Shown piece by piece: positions 8,380-16,889 of a DNA stretch of 64,000 nucleotides. Location of the stretch: assembly GCF_009720385.1 (NCBI RefSeq), contig NZ_WARX01000001.1:744001-808000 (forward strand), read 5' to 3'. A program made the translations under genes and the position numbers. The notes under the pieces were generated by a model. It searched no databases. It saw only the letters and a program-made list of their open reading frames with translations, and was not told the DNA's origin. The first letter of the stretch is position 1. The number at the start of each line of letters is the position of its first letter. The stretch is from Catellatospora vulcania. Its GTDB lineage: Bacteria > Actinomycetota > Actinomycetes > Mycobacteriales > Micromonosporaceae.

Positions 8380-9048
8380 ATGAGCGTCAACACCAGTGCG
8401 CCGGCGCGGGCGCTGCCCGCGGCGCCGATCCAGGTGCCCCGCACCGCACCCCGGCGGCGGTCGGTGGCCCAGGGCGCGCTCGCCGTGCTCCTGATCATCG
8501 TGGGCGCGCTGACCGCGGGATACGTCGCGCAGCGCGTCGGCGGCACGCACGACTACCTCGCGGTCGCCCGGCCGGTCGGCAAGGGCGGCCTGATCAGCCG
8601 CGAGGACCTGCTGGTCGTACGGGTCAACCAGGCGGTGGGCCTGCGCCCGATCCCCGCCGCGAACGCCGCGAAGGTGATCGGCAAGCGCGCCGTCATGGCG
8701 CTGGTCCCGGGCACCCTGCTGACCCTGGACCAGGTCACCGAGACACCCGTGCCGGCACCCGGCCACCAGCTGATCGGCATCGCCCTCGGCGAGGACCGCA
8801 TGCCCTCGGCGTCCCGGCTGTCGGTGGGGTCGCAGGTGCTGCTGGTGGTGGTGCCCGAGCGCGGCGGCAAGGACGAGGGCCCGGACCTGGTCCCGCCGCG
8901 CACCGTCACCGCCACGATCGTCCAGCTGGCCGCGGGCACCAGATCCGGCCAATGGGTGATCAACGTGGAGGTGGCCACGGTGGACGCGCCGTCGGTGGCC
9001 GCGCTCGCCGCCGACGACCGCATCGTGCTCGCCCTCGACGGATCGTGA
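8380..9048 (+). CDS. SAF domain protein, CpaB-like pilus assembly factor
   Basis: This 222-residue protein has one N-terminal transmembrane helix at about 33-50. A SAF domain follows (about 56-115) with the sequence PVGKGGLISREDLLVVRVN and GKRAVMALVPGTLLTLDQV. CpaB/RcpC proteins of this type are exported and support Flp pilus assembly in the periplasm or cell-wall space. The start has GAGGCAAGG upstream. It lies between the secreted protein and the TadZ-like ATPase, the normal order in actinobacterial Tad operons. It is shorter than proteobacterial CpaB, as is common in this phylum. Confidence 0.82.
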   Translation: MSVNTSAPARALPAAPIQVPRTAPRRRSVAQGALAVLLIIVGALTAGYVAQRVGGTHDYLAVARPVGKGGLISREDLLVVRVNQAVGLRPIPAANAAKVIGKRAVMALVPGTLLTLDQVTETPVPAPGHQLIGIALGEDRMPSASRLSVGSQVLLVVVPERGGKDEGPDLVPPRTVTATIVQLAAGTRSGQWVINVEVATVDAPSVAALAADDRIVLALDGS

Positions 9049-9058
9049 GCGGTCGCCG

Positions 9059-9856
9059 ATGACTCTGATCGCGATCGTCTCCGCCAAGGGCTCGCCGGGC
9101 GCCTCCACCGCCGGGCTGGCGTTCACGCTGACCTGGCCCGCGCCGGTGCTGCTGGCCGAGTGCGACCCGGCCGGCGGCGACCTGCTGGCCGGCTACCTGG
9201 CCCGCTACGAGCTGCCCGCCAACCGCGGGGTGCTGCCGCTGGCGTCCGCGGCTCTGCGCGGCACGGCCGAGCAGGAACTCGCCGGCAACCTGATCGACCT
9301 GGACGCACCCCGCCAGCAGCGGATGGCGCTGCCGGGGCTGACCGAGCCGGGGCAGAGCGCCACCCTGAACATGGCGTGGACGAGCCTCGGCGAGTTCTTC
9401 GCCCGGATGACGGCGCAAATGGTGATCGCCGACTGCGGGCGGCTGTCCGCAGCCCACCCGCCGTGGGGGCTGCTGGCGCGGGCTGACCTGGTGCTGCTGG
9501 CGCTGCGGCCGCACTCGCTGCGTACGGTGTCGCCGGCGGTGTCGGCGGTCACCGCGATGCGCCGCCAGCTGCCGGCCGGTTTCGTGGAGAACAACCTCGG
9601 CCTGCTGCTGATCGGCGGCGGGATTGCGGGGCGGGAGGTGTCGCGGCACCTGGGCGTGCCCGTGGCGGCGTCGTTGCCCTGGGACCCGCCGACGGCCGGG
9701 GCGCTGTGCGGGGACGGCCGCGGCCGCCGCCGGGCCGCGCTGATGCGCAAGTCCGCCGCCGCATACGAGAACATCACCGCGCTGATCGCGTCGCGCCGCA
9801 TGGACAGCGCACTGTCGCGCCGCGACACCGAGCCGCTGCTGCCGGTGCTGCCGTGA
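9059..9856 (+). CDS. TadZ/CpaE-like MinD/ParA family ATPase
   Basis: A 265-residue P-loop protein with a deviant Walker A near the N-terminus (SAKGSPGAST). It also has a MinD-like LAECDPAGGD segment and a Walker B-like hydrophobic stretch with Asp (MVIADCGRLS). Members of this group localise the Tad secretion machinery at the membrane; they lack the receiver domain of CpaE, as here. Its stop overlaps the tadA start (GTGA). Key residues for ATP binding seem present, though the second Gly-Lys-Thr of a full MinD motif is replaced by Gly-Ala-Ser-Thr. Confidence 0.82.
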   Translation: MTLIAIVSAKGSPGASTAGLAFTLTWPAPVLLAECDPAGGDLLAGYLARYELPANRGVLPLASAALRGTAEQELAGNLIDLDAPRQQRMALPGLTEPGQSATLNMAWTSLGEFFARMTAQMVIADCGRLSAAHPPWGLLARADLVLLALRPHSLRTVSPAVSAVTAMRRQLPAGFVENNLGLLLIGGGIAGREVSRHLGVPVAASLPWDPPTAGALCGDGRGRRRAALMRKSAAAYENITALIASRRMDSALSRRDTEPLLPVLP

Positions 9857-11355
9857 CGGCCCCGCGGTTCATCCCGATCCCGCCGGAGCCGGCGGCCGTG
9901 CCCCGGGTCAACGGGCACGCCCGGGGTTCCTACCCGGCCCAGCCGCCCGGCGCGCACGCCGCGCCGCCGACGCCGGTGGACTACGCGGTGGTGCGCCAGC
10001 TGCAGGGCCGGGTCACCGAGACGCTGACCCGCCTGCTGGCCGACTCGGCGAACGTGACCGCGGCGTACCGGCGGGAGACGGCGTCGCGGATCGGCCGCGA
10101 GATCATCGCGGACTACGTGGTCGCGATGGCGCACGCCGGGCAGCCGGTGAGCCCGTCGTACGAGCAGGCGCTGCTCGACGCGGTGGTGGCCGGCATGTTC
10201 GGGGCCGGGCGGCTGCAACGGCTGCTGGACGACCCGAAGATCACCAACGTGCACATCATCGGCTGCGACCAGGTGCTGCTGCACCACGCCGACGGCAGCC
10301 GCAGCCGGGGCGAGCCGGTCGCCGACACCGACGACGAGCTCATCGGCATGCTGCAGGTGCTGGCGATGCGGGTGGCGGCCACCGAGCGCCAGCTGTCGGA
10401 GTCCAACCCCGAGCTGGACATGCAGCTGCCCGACGGCTCCCGGATGACGGTGCTGTACAAGGTGTCGCCGCGGCCGATCGTGTACATCCGCAAGCACAGC
10501 CTGTTCACGGCGACGCTGGAGGAGCTGCGCGACCGCTGGGGCATGATCGACCTGCTGCTGTACCGGTTCCTGATCAAGGCGCTGGAGTCCGGCGCCAACA
10601 TCATGATCGCGGGGCTGGCCGCGTCCGGCAAGACCACGCTGCTGCGCGCGCTGGGCCGCACCATCCCGTCCGGCGAGCCGTACATCACCCTGGAGGAGTC
10701 GCGCGAGTTGGGCCTGCACGAGTCCATCCAGCCGTCGGACGAGAACTGGGTGATCAGCCTCGAAGCCCTGCAGGGCCACGGTGAGTACGACAACAACGGC
10801 AAGCGGCGCGGTGAGAAGACGCTGCACGACATGATGCCGATCACCCAGCGGCTCGGGGTACGGCGGGTCATCGTCGGCGAGACCCGCGGCCGCGAGATCG
10901 TGCCGATGCTGCGCGCGATGACGGTCAGCCGCGGCGCGATGTGCACCATCCACGCCCGCCAGGCGCGCGAGGTGATGGACTCGATCGTCCAGCTGGCCTG
11001 CTCGTACGGCAACGACATCGGGGCCGAGCAGGCGCTGCGCATGGCGGCACAGGGCATCGACCTGATCGTGTACACCGCGGTGGTCGACGAGCGCGCCATC
11101 GGCGGCGGCGAGCACCGCTTCGTCTCGCACGTCATCGAGGTCGGCGGCATGCGCGAGGACCGCGTGGTCACCACGACGGTGTTCGGGCCGGGCCAGGACG
11201 GCCGGGCGGTGCCGCGGCACCTGCCCGAGCGCATCCGCGACGACCTGATGGACGTCGGCTACGACCCGCGCGAGCTGGTGCCCTACATCGAGGCCGGGCC
11301 GCACAACCGGGGCTCCTGGACCAGGGAACTGCACGTCAAGCGGGTGCGCCAATGA
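9853..11355 (+). CDS. tadA: TadA/CpaF secretion ATPase
   Basis: A 500-residue hexameric type II/IV secretion ATPase that powers Flp pilus extrusion. The Walker A GLAASGKTTLL is at about 255-265. Next come an Asp/Glu box (ITLEESRELGLHE), the Walker B region (VRRVIVGETRGREIVPML) and the His box (GAMCTIHARQA). About 85 N-terminal residues precede the conserved all-beta domain. The GTG start overlaps the upstream TGA, and the stop overlaps the next ATG (ATGA), so translation is coupled along the operon. All catalytic motifs look intact. Confidence 0.95.
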   Translation: MTAPRFIPIPPEPAAVPRVNGHARGSYPAQPPGAHAAPPTPVDYAVVRQLQGRVTETLTRLLADSANVTAAYRRETASRIGREIIADYVVAMAHAGQPVSPSYEQALLDAVVAGMFGAGRLQRLLDDPKITNVHIIGCDQVLLHHADGSRSRGEPVADTDDELIGMLQVLAMRVAATERQLSESNPELDMQLPDGSRMTVLYKVSPRPIVYIRKHSLFTATLEELRDRWGMIDLLLYRFLIKALESGANIMIAGLAASGKTTLLRALGRTIPSGEPYITLEESRELGLHESIQPSDENWVISLEALQGHGEYDNNGKRRGEKTLHDMMPITQRLGVRRVIVGETRGREIVPMLRAMTVSRGAMCTIHARQAREVMDSIVQLACSYGNDIGAEQALRMAAQGIDLIVYTAVVDERAIGGGEHRFVSHVIEVGGMREDRVVTTTVFGPGQDGRAVPRHLPERIRDDLMDVGYDPRELVPYIEAGPHNRGSWTRELHVKRVRQ

Positions 11356-12254
11356 TCCAGATTCTCGCGGCACTGTCCGTGCTCACGGCCGGCTCCGGCA
11401 TCGTGCTGGCGGTCATGTTCCTGGTCGGCACGACCCGCCCGCCCGGCCCGGCGTCGCCGACCCGGCTGTGGCTGCGCGGGTTCTGGCGAGGGCCGGGGCG
11501 CACCGCGGCCCAGCGGCGTACCCACCAGGGGGTGCTGATCTTCGCGGTGTGCGCGGGCGCGGCGGCCTGGCTGGTCACCGGCTGGCCGGTGGGCGGGGTG
11601 ATCGTCGCGCTGGCGGTGCCGGGGGTGCCCTGGCTGTTCGCCGCGGCCACCGCGGAGAAGAAGGCGCTGGCCCGGCTGTCGGCGCTGGAGGCGTGGACCC
11701 GGCGGGTCAGCGACTACGTGCGCAACGGCATCGGGTTGCAGGCCGCCATCGTGGCCACCGCCCGCACCGCGCCGCCGCTGCTGGCGACCGAGGTGCGCAC
11801 GCTGGCCGCCCGGTTGCAGGCGGGCACCGACCTGGCCGGTGCGCTGCGCGCGTTCGCCGACGAACTCGACGACCCCAGCTGCGACGAGGTCGTGGCCCCG
11901 CTCATCCTGCAGTCCGCGGACGGCGGCGAGGGCCTGCACCTGGCGCTGCTCGACATCGCGAACGGCCTGGCCGAGGAGATCGTGGCGCGGGCCACGGTGG
12001 ACAGCGAGCGCTCGTCGGCGCGGTTCACCGTGCGCTTCCTGACCGGGGTGACCGTGGTGATGGTGGGCTTCGGCGCGCTGAATCCCGGCTATGCCGCGCC
12101 GTACCGCACCGGCCTGGGCCAGCTGATCCTCGCCCTGCTGGCGTGCCTGTACGTGGCCCTGATGATGTGGATCCGCGGGCTGTCGCTGCCCGAGCGGCTG
12201 CCGCGGCTGCTGCGCTCGGAGGCCGGTGCGGCACGGGTGGAGGTGAATCCGTGA
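11352..12254 (+). CDS. tadB: TadB-type inner membrane platform protein (T2SS F domain)
   Basis: A 300-residue membrane protein with hydrophobic segments near the N-terminus (about 1-25 and 60-95) and a T2SSF domain (about 125-250) containing the cytoplasmic helices SALEAWTRRVSDYVRNGIGLQAAI. Two C-terminal transmembrane helices follow. TadB pairs with TadC as the membrane platform on which TadA acts. It begins at ATGA overlapping tadA, and its TGA overlaps the GTG of tadC. Confidence 0.9.
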   Translation: MIQILAALSVLTAGSGIVLAVMFLVGTTRPPGPASPTRLWLRGFWRGPGRTAAQRRTHQGVLIFAVCAGAAAWLVTGWPVGGVIVALAVPGVPWLFAAATAEKKALARLSALEAWTRRVSDYVRNGIGLQAAIVATARTAPPLLATEVRTLAARLQAGTDLAGALRAFADELDDPSCDEVVAPLILQSADGGEGLHLALLDIANGLAEEIVARATVDSERSSARFTVRFLTGVTVVMVGFGALNPGYAAPYRTGLGQLILALLACLYVALMMWIRGLSLPERLPRLLRSEAGAARVEVNP

Positions 12255-13132
12255 TCGGCGGGAACCTGTGGCTGGCCCTGGGTGTGGCGGGCGGCGCGGT
12301 CGCCGGGTTCGGGCTGTACCTGCTGGTCATGCAGTTCGTGCCGGCCACGCCGGCGCTCGGGCCGGCGCTGCGGCGGCTGCACCCCGGCGTGGACCCGCAC
12401 TACGCGGCGCCGACCGAGGTCCCCATCGTCGACGGCGACTGGCTGTCGCGGCTGCGCCTGCCGGCTGCCGACCTGGCGATCCTGGACCGCACGCCCGAGC
12501 GGCACGTGACCGGGGTGGCGCTGTCCGGCCTGCTGGGCCTGGTGCTGCCGGTGGTGGTGACGGTGGTGCTGGTCGTGACGGGCCGCTCGGTGCCGGTGGT
12601 CGTGCCGGTGGCGCTGACGCTGGGGCTGGCGCTGGGCATGGGCGCGCTGGCGCACTACGACATGCTCAACAAGGCCAAGGCGGCGCGGGCCGAGTTCGTC
12701 CGGGCGCTGTGCACCTACTCGACGCTGACCGCGCACCAGGTGCGCTCCGGGCACGGCGCGGTCGAGGCGATGGAGCGCTCGGCGCGCATCTGCGACGGCT
12801 GGCCGTACGTGCGGCTGCGGACCGCGCTGCTGAGCGCGCAGTTGCAGATGCGCGCGCCGTGGGACGAGCTGAAGGGGCTGGCGACGGCCATCGGGGTGGT
12901 CGAGCTGACCAGTTTCGCCGACATCATGCGCAGCGCCGGCAACGACGGCGCGCAGGTGTACCAGACGCTGCGCGCCCAGTCGGCGTCGTTGCGCGACCAG
13001 ATCCGGGTCCGTGCCCTGGAGGTGGCCAAGACGCGCACCTCCAAGCTGGACATCCCATCCACGATGATGATCATGATCTTGCTGGTCCTGGTCGGATATC
13101 CGCTGATGGTGAGCCTGTTCAACCAAGGATGA
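12251..13132 (+). CDS. tadC: TadC-type inner membrane platform protein (T2SS F domain)
   Basis: A 293-residue partner of TadB. Hydrophobic helices lie at about 5-25, 90-135 and 270-290, with a T2SSF core between (residues about 140-265: ARAEFVRALCTYSTLTAHQ and ELTSFADIMRSAGNDGAQV). GTG at 12251 overlaps the tadB stop. The stop lies inside GGATGAGGAG, which also carries the ribosome site for the pilin gene. Confidence 0.9.
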   Translation: MIGGNLWLALGVAGGAVAGFGLYLLVMQFVPATPALGPALRRLHPGVDPHYAAPTEVPIVDGDWLSRLRLPAADLAILDRTPERHVTGVALSGLLGLVLPVVVTVVLVVTGRSVPVVVPVALTLGLALGMGALAHYDMLNKAKAARAEFVRALCTYSTLTAHQVRSGHGAVEAMERSARICDGWPYVRLRTALLSAQLQMRAPWDELKGLATAIGVVELTSFADIMRSAGNDGAQVYQTLRAQSASLRDQIRVRALEVAKTRTSKLDIPSTMMIMILLVLVGYPLMVSLFNQG

Positions 13133-13146
13133 GGAGTAGCAACGAC

Positions 13147-13362
13147 ATGTTCGCAACCATTTGCTCCGCGGTCGAGATCCGGCTGCGCGCGCTGATGTCT
13201 CCGGTAGTGCGCGACCGGGGCGAAGGCCCCGTCCCGCACATCGTGCTGGTCGCCATCATGGCGCTGGCCGCGGTCGCCATCGCCACGGCGGTGTGGGGCA
13301 TCGCCGAAGGCTGGATGGACCAGGTCCCGACCGACGCCCCGGACGGCCCGGCGGCCCCGTGA
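13147..13362 (+). CDS. Flp-like pilin, small
   Basis: A 71-residue protein with a basic N-terminal part, a G/E junction (DRGEGPVPH) and a single hydrophobic helix of about 22 residues rich in Ala, Val and Ile (IVLVAIMALAAVAIATAVWG). This is the general plan of a Flp prepilin cleaved by a TadV-type peptidase. The processing site is not the textbook G/XXXXEY, so I call it Flp-like. ATG at 13147 has GAGGAG 10 bp upstream; an ATG at 13129 overlapping the tadC stop is a possible alternative. No prepilin peptidase gene is in the window. Confidence 0.75.
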   Translation: MFATICSAVEIRLRALMSPVVRDRGEGPVPHIVLVAIMALAAVAIATAVWGIAEGWMDQVPTDAPDGPAAP

Positions 13363-13784
13363 TCTCGCGCCAGCTCCGTGACCGGCTCCGGCGACGGAGC
13401 CGGTCACGGGCGCGCCCGGACCGCGGCGGCGGCGCCGTCGAGTTCGCCATCATCGCCGCCCCGCTGCTGCTGGTGTCCATGATGGTGCTGCAGACGGGGT
13501 TCTACTTCTACGCCCGCTCGATCGCGCTGGCCGCGGCGACCCAGGGCGCCAACGCGGGCCGCCAGCACGGCAGCAACGACACCTCGGCCAGGGCCAACGC
13601 CGAGGACTTCCTGCGCCGCATCGGCCCGGGTCTGCAGAGCCCTGTGGTCACCGTACGGCGCGACACCGCCAACACCGAGGTCACCGTGGTCGTCACCGGG
13701 CGGGCGGTCAGCCTGCTCCCGTTCATGAACCCGTTCGAGATCTCGCAGCAGGCACACGGGCCGGTCGAGAGGTGGGTGCCGTGA
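13359..13784 (+). CDS. TadE-like pseudopilin
   Basis: A 141-residue protein with an Arg-rich N-terminus, then GGGAVEFAIIAAPLLLVSMMV, the typical TadE start of the membrane helix with a Glu at position 5 of the mature segment. The remainder (RHGSNDTSARANAEDFLRRI, PVVTVRRDTANTEVTVVV) is the extracellular alpha/beta part. Class III pseudopilins of this type are minor components of the Flp pilus. GTG 13359 overlaps the pilin stop and its own TGA overlaps the next GTG. Confidence 0.85.
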   Translation: MISRQLRDRLRRRSRSRARPDRGGGAVEFAIIAAPLLLVSMMVLQTGFYFYARSIALAAATQGANAGRQHGSNDTSARANAEDFLRRIGPGLQSPVVTVRRDTANTEVTVVVTGRAVSLLPFMNPFEISQQAHGPVERWVP

Positions 13785-14215
13785 GCACGCGCGCGCGCCG
13801 CCGGGACCGCGGCTCGGCCGCCGTCGAGCTGGCCATCCTCGTGCCGTCGGTGCTGCTGTTCTTCGCCGCCGTGATCGTCGCCGGCCGGTACAGCCTGGCC
13901 CGGCAGGCCGGGGAGGCCGCCGCGTACGACGCCGCGCGCACCGCGAGCCTGGCCCGCACCGAGGCCGCCGCCCGCACCGAGGCGCGTACCGCCGCCCTTG
14001 ACTCCTACCGCGCCGCGGGCCTGACCTGCGACCCGCTGGAGGCGGAGGTCGACGCCTCCGAGTTCCAGCGCCCGGTCGGCACGCCCGCCACGGTCACCGT
14101 GCTGGTCCGCTGCGAGCTCCAGTTCGCCGACATCTCGATGCCGGGCGTGCCGGGCAGCTTCCGCATCGAGTCGTCGTTCACCAGCCCGCTCGACACCTAC
14201 CGGAGCCGCACATGA
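13781..14215 (+). CDS. TadE/TadG-like pseudopilin
   Basis: This 144-residue paralogue of the preceding gene begins with basic residues and GSAAVELAILVPSVLLFFAAV, again with Glu at the usual place. A coiled Ala/Arg/Glu-rich stretch (TEAAARTEARTAALDSYRAAG) and a beta-rich tail with two cysteines (CDPLE and RCELQF) follow. The GTGA and ATGA overlaps on both sides mark it as part of the pilus operon. Likely a minor pilin. Confidence 0.85.
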   Translation: MSTRARRRDRGSAAVELAILVPSVLLFFAAVIVAGRYSLARQAGEAAAYDAARTASLARTEAAARTEARTAALDSYRAAGLTCDPLEAEVDASEFQRPVGTPATVTVLVRCELQFADISMPGVPGSFRIESSFTSPLDTYRSRT

Positions 14216-14622
14216 GCAGGTTCCGCGGCGACGGCGGCAAGGCGACCGTGTTCGTGGTCATCATGGCGCAGGCCTGGGTCTTCATGTTCGGCATGGTCGT
14301 CGTCGGCGGCGGGCGGCTGCGGGCCTACCAGCGCGCCGACAACGTCGCCGCCGAAGCCGCGCGCAGCGCCGGGCAGGCCATCGACCCAGCCCAGGCGATC
14401 CAGGGCGACGCCAAAGTCATCGACCCGGCGCTGGCGACCGCCGCCGCACAGGCCTATCTGGACCGCGTCGGCGCCACCGGCACGGTCACCGTCGCACCCG
14501 ACGGCGAATCGGTCACCGTGCGCGCCACCATCACCTACCGCAACCCCTCCGGCCTCGCCTTCCTCGGCGGGGCCACCTGGCGCGCCACCGGCGAGGCCAC
14601 CGCGACACTCCTCATCGGATAG
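14212..14622 (+). CDS. TadG-like pilus assembly protein
   Basis: A 136-residue protein whose N-terminal helix (KATVFVVIMAQAWVFMFGMVV) begins after a GDGG sequence as in Tad-like minor pilins. The extracellular part contains YQRADNVAAEAARSAGQAID, matching the region found after the helix in TadG, then a beta-rich tail. The usual Glu-5 is replaced by Thr/Val. It closes the run of overlapping genes: its ATG overlaps the previous TGA, and a 41-bp gap follows. Confidence 0.8.
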   Translation: MSRFRGDGGKATVFVVIMAQAWVFMFGMVVVGGGRLRAYQRADNVAAEAARSAGQAIDPAQAIQGDAKVIDPALATAAAQAYLDRVGATGTVTVAPDGESVTVRATITYRNPSGLAFLGGATWRATGEATATLLIG

Positions 14623-14663
14623 ACCTGCTCGCCGGTCGAGCAGCCACACGAAAGGGCGAGACC

Positions 14664-16847
14664 ATGGCACCAGTCCGGCGTAACCGGCCCCACTGGACGC
14701 TGCGCCTGCTCGCCGGCCTGGCAGCGCTGTCCGGCATCGTGGCGATCGTCGCGGGCGTCCCCGTGCTGCTGCTGGAGCTCGCGGGCAACCCGCTGCCCCG
14801 GCACGTGCCCTCGCTCGACGAGCTGACCGCGGCGCTGACCTCACCCGACAACGGCGACCTGTTCCTGCGCGTGCTGACGCTGGCCGGCTGGGTCGCCTGG
14901 GCCACCTTCACCATCAGCATCCTGGTGGAGATCGGGGCGCGGATCAGCGGCCGCCGGGCCGCCCGGCTGCCCGGTCTGGGCCTGCAGCAACGGGTCGCCG
15001 CCGCCCTGGTGGGCGCGCTCATCGCGGTGTTCGCCGGGGCGAGCGTGGCGACCGCGGCGCTGCCGAGCCTGCCCACGGCCGGTTCCGCCCGGGTGATGGT
15101 GGCCGTCCAGGCCGCTCCGTACGGCGGGACGCCCATGGCCGCGCAGACGCTGACCCGGGCCGCGCCCGCCCTGGCGTACGCCGCCCCCGCGCTGCCCCAG
15201 GCCGCGCCCGCCGCCCTCGCGCCGCCCCACACGGCACCCACCGCCCTCGCGCCCGCGGCAGCGGCAGCGATGGAGCTGCACCAGGCCCCGCCACCCCGCC
15301 AGCGCGTCGAGCGCCCCGTGTACGTCGTCAAGAAGGGCGACTACCTCGGCTGCATCGCGCAGCGGTTCACCGGCGACTTCGACCGCTACCAGCAGCTCGC
15401 GGCGCTGAACCCGCAGCTGATCCGCAACCCGAACCACATCGAGCCCGGCTGGCGGATCGTGCTGCCCGCCGACGCGCACGACCGCGGCCCGATCCGCCAC
15501 GCGACCGGGAAGCTGACCCTGCCCGCCGTCGAGACACCCGCCCCGCAGCAGCCCACGACCCCGCAGCAGCCGACCACGCCGCCGCCTCCGGCCACCCCGG
15601 CCCCGGCGAGCCCGTCCGCATCGGCGAGCCCGCCCCCGGCGTCGCCCGCGCCGTCCAAGGCCGCGACGCCCTCGGCGGCGGCCCCGTCCGCCTCCGTGGT
15701 GCCCGCCCCGGCCACCCGGCCGAGCGTCGTGCCGATGGACGAGACCGACCCCGGCACCGGCAAGACCAAGGTGCTCGCCGCCGGCGCCGGGCTGGCGCTG
15801 GCCGGGGTGCTGGCCGGTCACGTCGTGGTGCGCCGCCGCATCCGCCGCATGCACCGGATGCGCGTCGGCCGCCGCCGCGGCGTCGGCGGGGTGCGCAGCC
15901 CGCTGGGCTACCGGTCGCGGGAGGTGCCGCCCCGCCACCGCGCCACCGAGCGCCTCGATGCCGGGCTGCGCCAGCTCACCGCCGGGCTGCGCGGCCGCGC
16001 GCCGTGGGAGATGCCGGACATCGCCGCCGCCTGGGAACACGGCGGCGACCTGGCGATCATCCTCGCCGCCCCGTGCGCGGACCCGCCGGAGCCGTTCGAC
16101 GTGCAGTGGCCCAACACCTGGTCGCTGTCGTCGTCGTCCTGGCTGCCCGACCGTGTCGACACCCCGTCGCTGCTGCCCGGCCTGCTCAAGATCGGCACCT
16201 GGCCGCAGGGCGGCGAGCTGTTCGTCGACGGCGAGCGTACCGGCCTGCTGACCCTGCTCGGCGACCCGCAGCGCTGCGACGACCTGCTGCGCTACCTCGT
16301 CGCCGAGGCCGCCACGGCCAGCTGGGCCGACGGCGCGGCAGTCACCGTCGCCGGGCTGAGCAGCGCGGACATGCGCGCACTCGGCGCGCTCAGCGACCGG
16401 GTGCGGACCAGCTCGTCGGTCAGCGACGCCCTGTCCCGGGTCGGCCGCCGGGCCGCGGCCAACGCCGCCGTGCTGCACGACTCGCAGACCGCTGACATGC
16501 CCACCGCCCGCATCAACAACGTCACCGGCGACGCCTGGGGCATCCAGCTGCTGTTCGTCGCCGACCCGTGGGGTGAGCACACCGAGCAGCTGCGCGACCT
16601 GGACGCGCTGCTGGCCGACCTGGGCCGGGTCGGCGTCGCGGTGATCGCCACCCACCCGACCGGCACCCGCTGGTCGGCGAGCATCTCCGCCGACGGCGGA
16701 GTGCACATGTCCTGGCTCGCCGTCACCGACATCACCGCCTGCGAGCTGACCAGCGCCCGCCTGGCCGCGCACGTGGCCGGGCTCGCGCAGGTGGCCCGGG
16801 TGCCGGTGCAGTCGACCCCCAGTGGGCCGCGCCACCGGCTGCGGTGA
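14664..16847 (+). CDS. Membrane protein with LysM domain, Tad-locus associated (727 aa)
   Basis: The N-terminal region has three or more hydrophobic helices (about 10-40, 70-95, 112-135). A LysM peptidoglycan-binding domain follows at about 220-270 (YVVKKGDYLGCIAQRF, NPNHIEPGWRIVLP). Next are a Pro/Ala/Ser/Thr-rich linker of about 80 residues and another membrane helix at about 375-395. The cytoplasmic C-terminal half of about 330 residues lacks a motif I can name. The start has AAAGGG upstream. As the last gene of the Tad operon it could couple the pilus machinery to the cell wall; that is inference. Comparable proteins elsewhere carry an SARP/BTAD domain, which I do not see here. Confidence 0.82.
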   Translation: MAPVRRNRPHWTLRLLAGLAALSGIVAIVAGVPVLLLELAGNPLPRHVPSLDELTAALTSPDNGDLFLRVLTLAGWVAWATFTISILVEIGARISGRRAARLPGLGLQQRVAAALVGALIAVFAGASVATAALPSLPTAGSARVMVAVQAAPYGGTPMAAQTLTRAAPALAYAAPALPQAAPAALAPPHTAPTALAPAAAAAMELHQAPPPRQRVERPVYVVKKGDYLGCIAQRFTGDFDRYQQLAALNPQLIRNPNHIEPGWRIVLPADAHDRGPIRHATGKLTLPAVETPAPQQPTTPQQPTTPPPPATPAPASPSASASPPPASPAPSKAATPSAAAPSASVVPAPATRPSVVPMDETDPGTGKTKVLAAGAGLALAGVLAGHVVVRRRIRRMHRMRVGRRRGVGGVRSPLGYRSREVPPRHRATERLDAGLRQLTAGLRGRAPWEMPDIAAAWEHGGDLAIILAAPCADPPEPFDVQWPNTWSLSSSSWLPDRVDTPSLLPGLLKIGTWPQGGELFVDGERTGLLTLLGDPQRCDDLLRYLVAEAATASWADGAAVTVAGLSSADMRALGALSDRVRTSSSVSDALSRVGRRAAANAAVLHDSQTADMPTARINNVTGDAWGIQLLFVADPWGEHTEQLRDLDALLADLGRVGVAVIATHPTGTRWSASISADGGVHMSWLAVTDITACELTSARLAAHVAGLAQVARVPVQSTPSGPRHRLR

Positions 16848-16876
16848 CACCGTGGCGACCGGGGCGGCCCGGTCGC

Positions 16877-16882
16877 TACGGT
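16877..16882 (+). promoter_or_regulatory. Leaderless -10 box (TACGGT) of the S41 peptidase gene
   Basis: TACGGT ends 7 bp before the ATG at 16890 and there is no ribosome site. Confidence 0.5.
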
Positions 16883-16889
16883 GTCGGCC

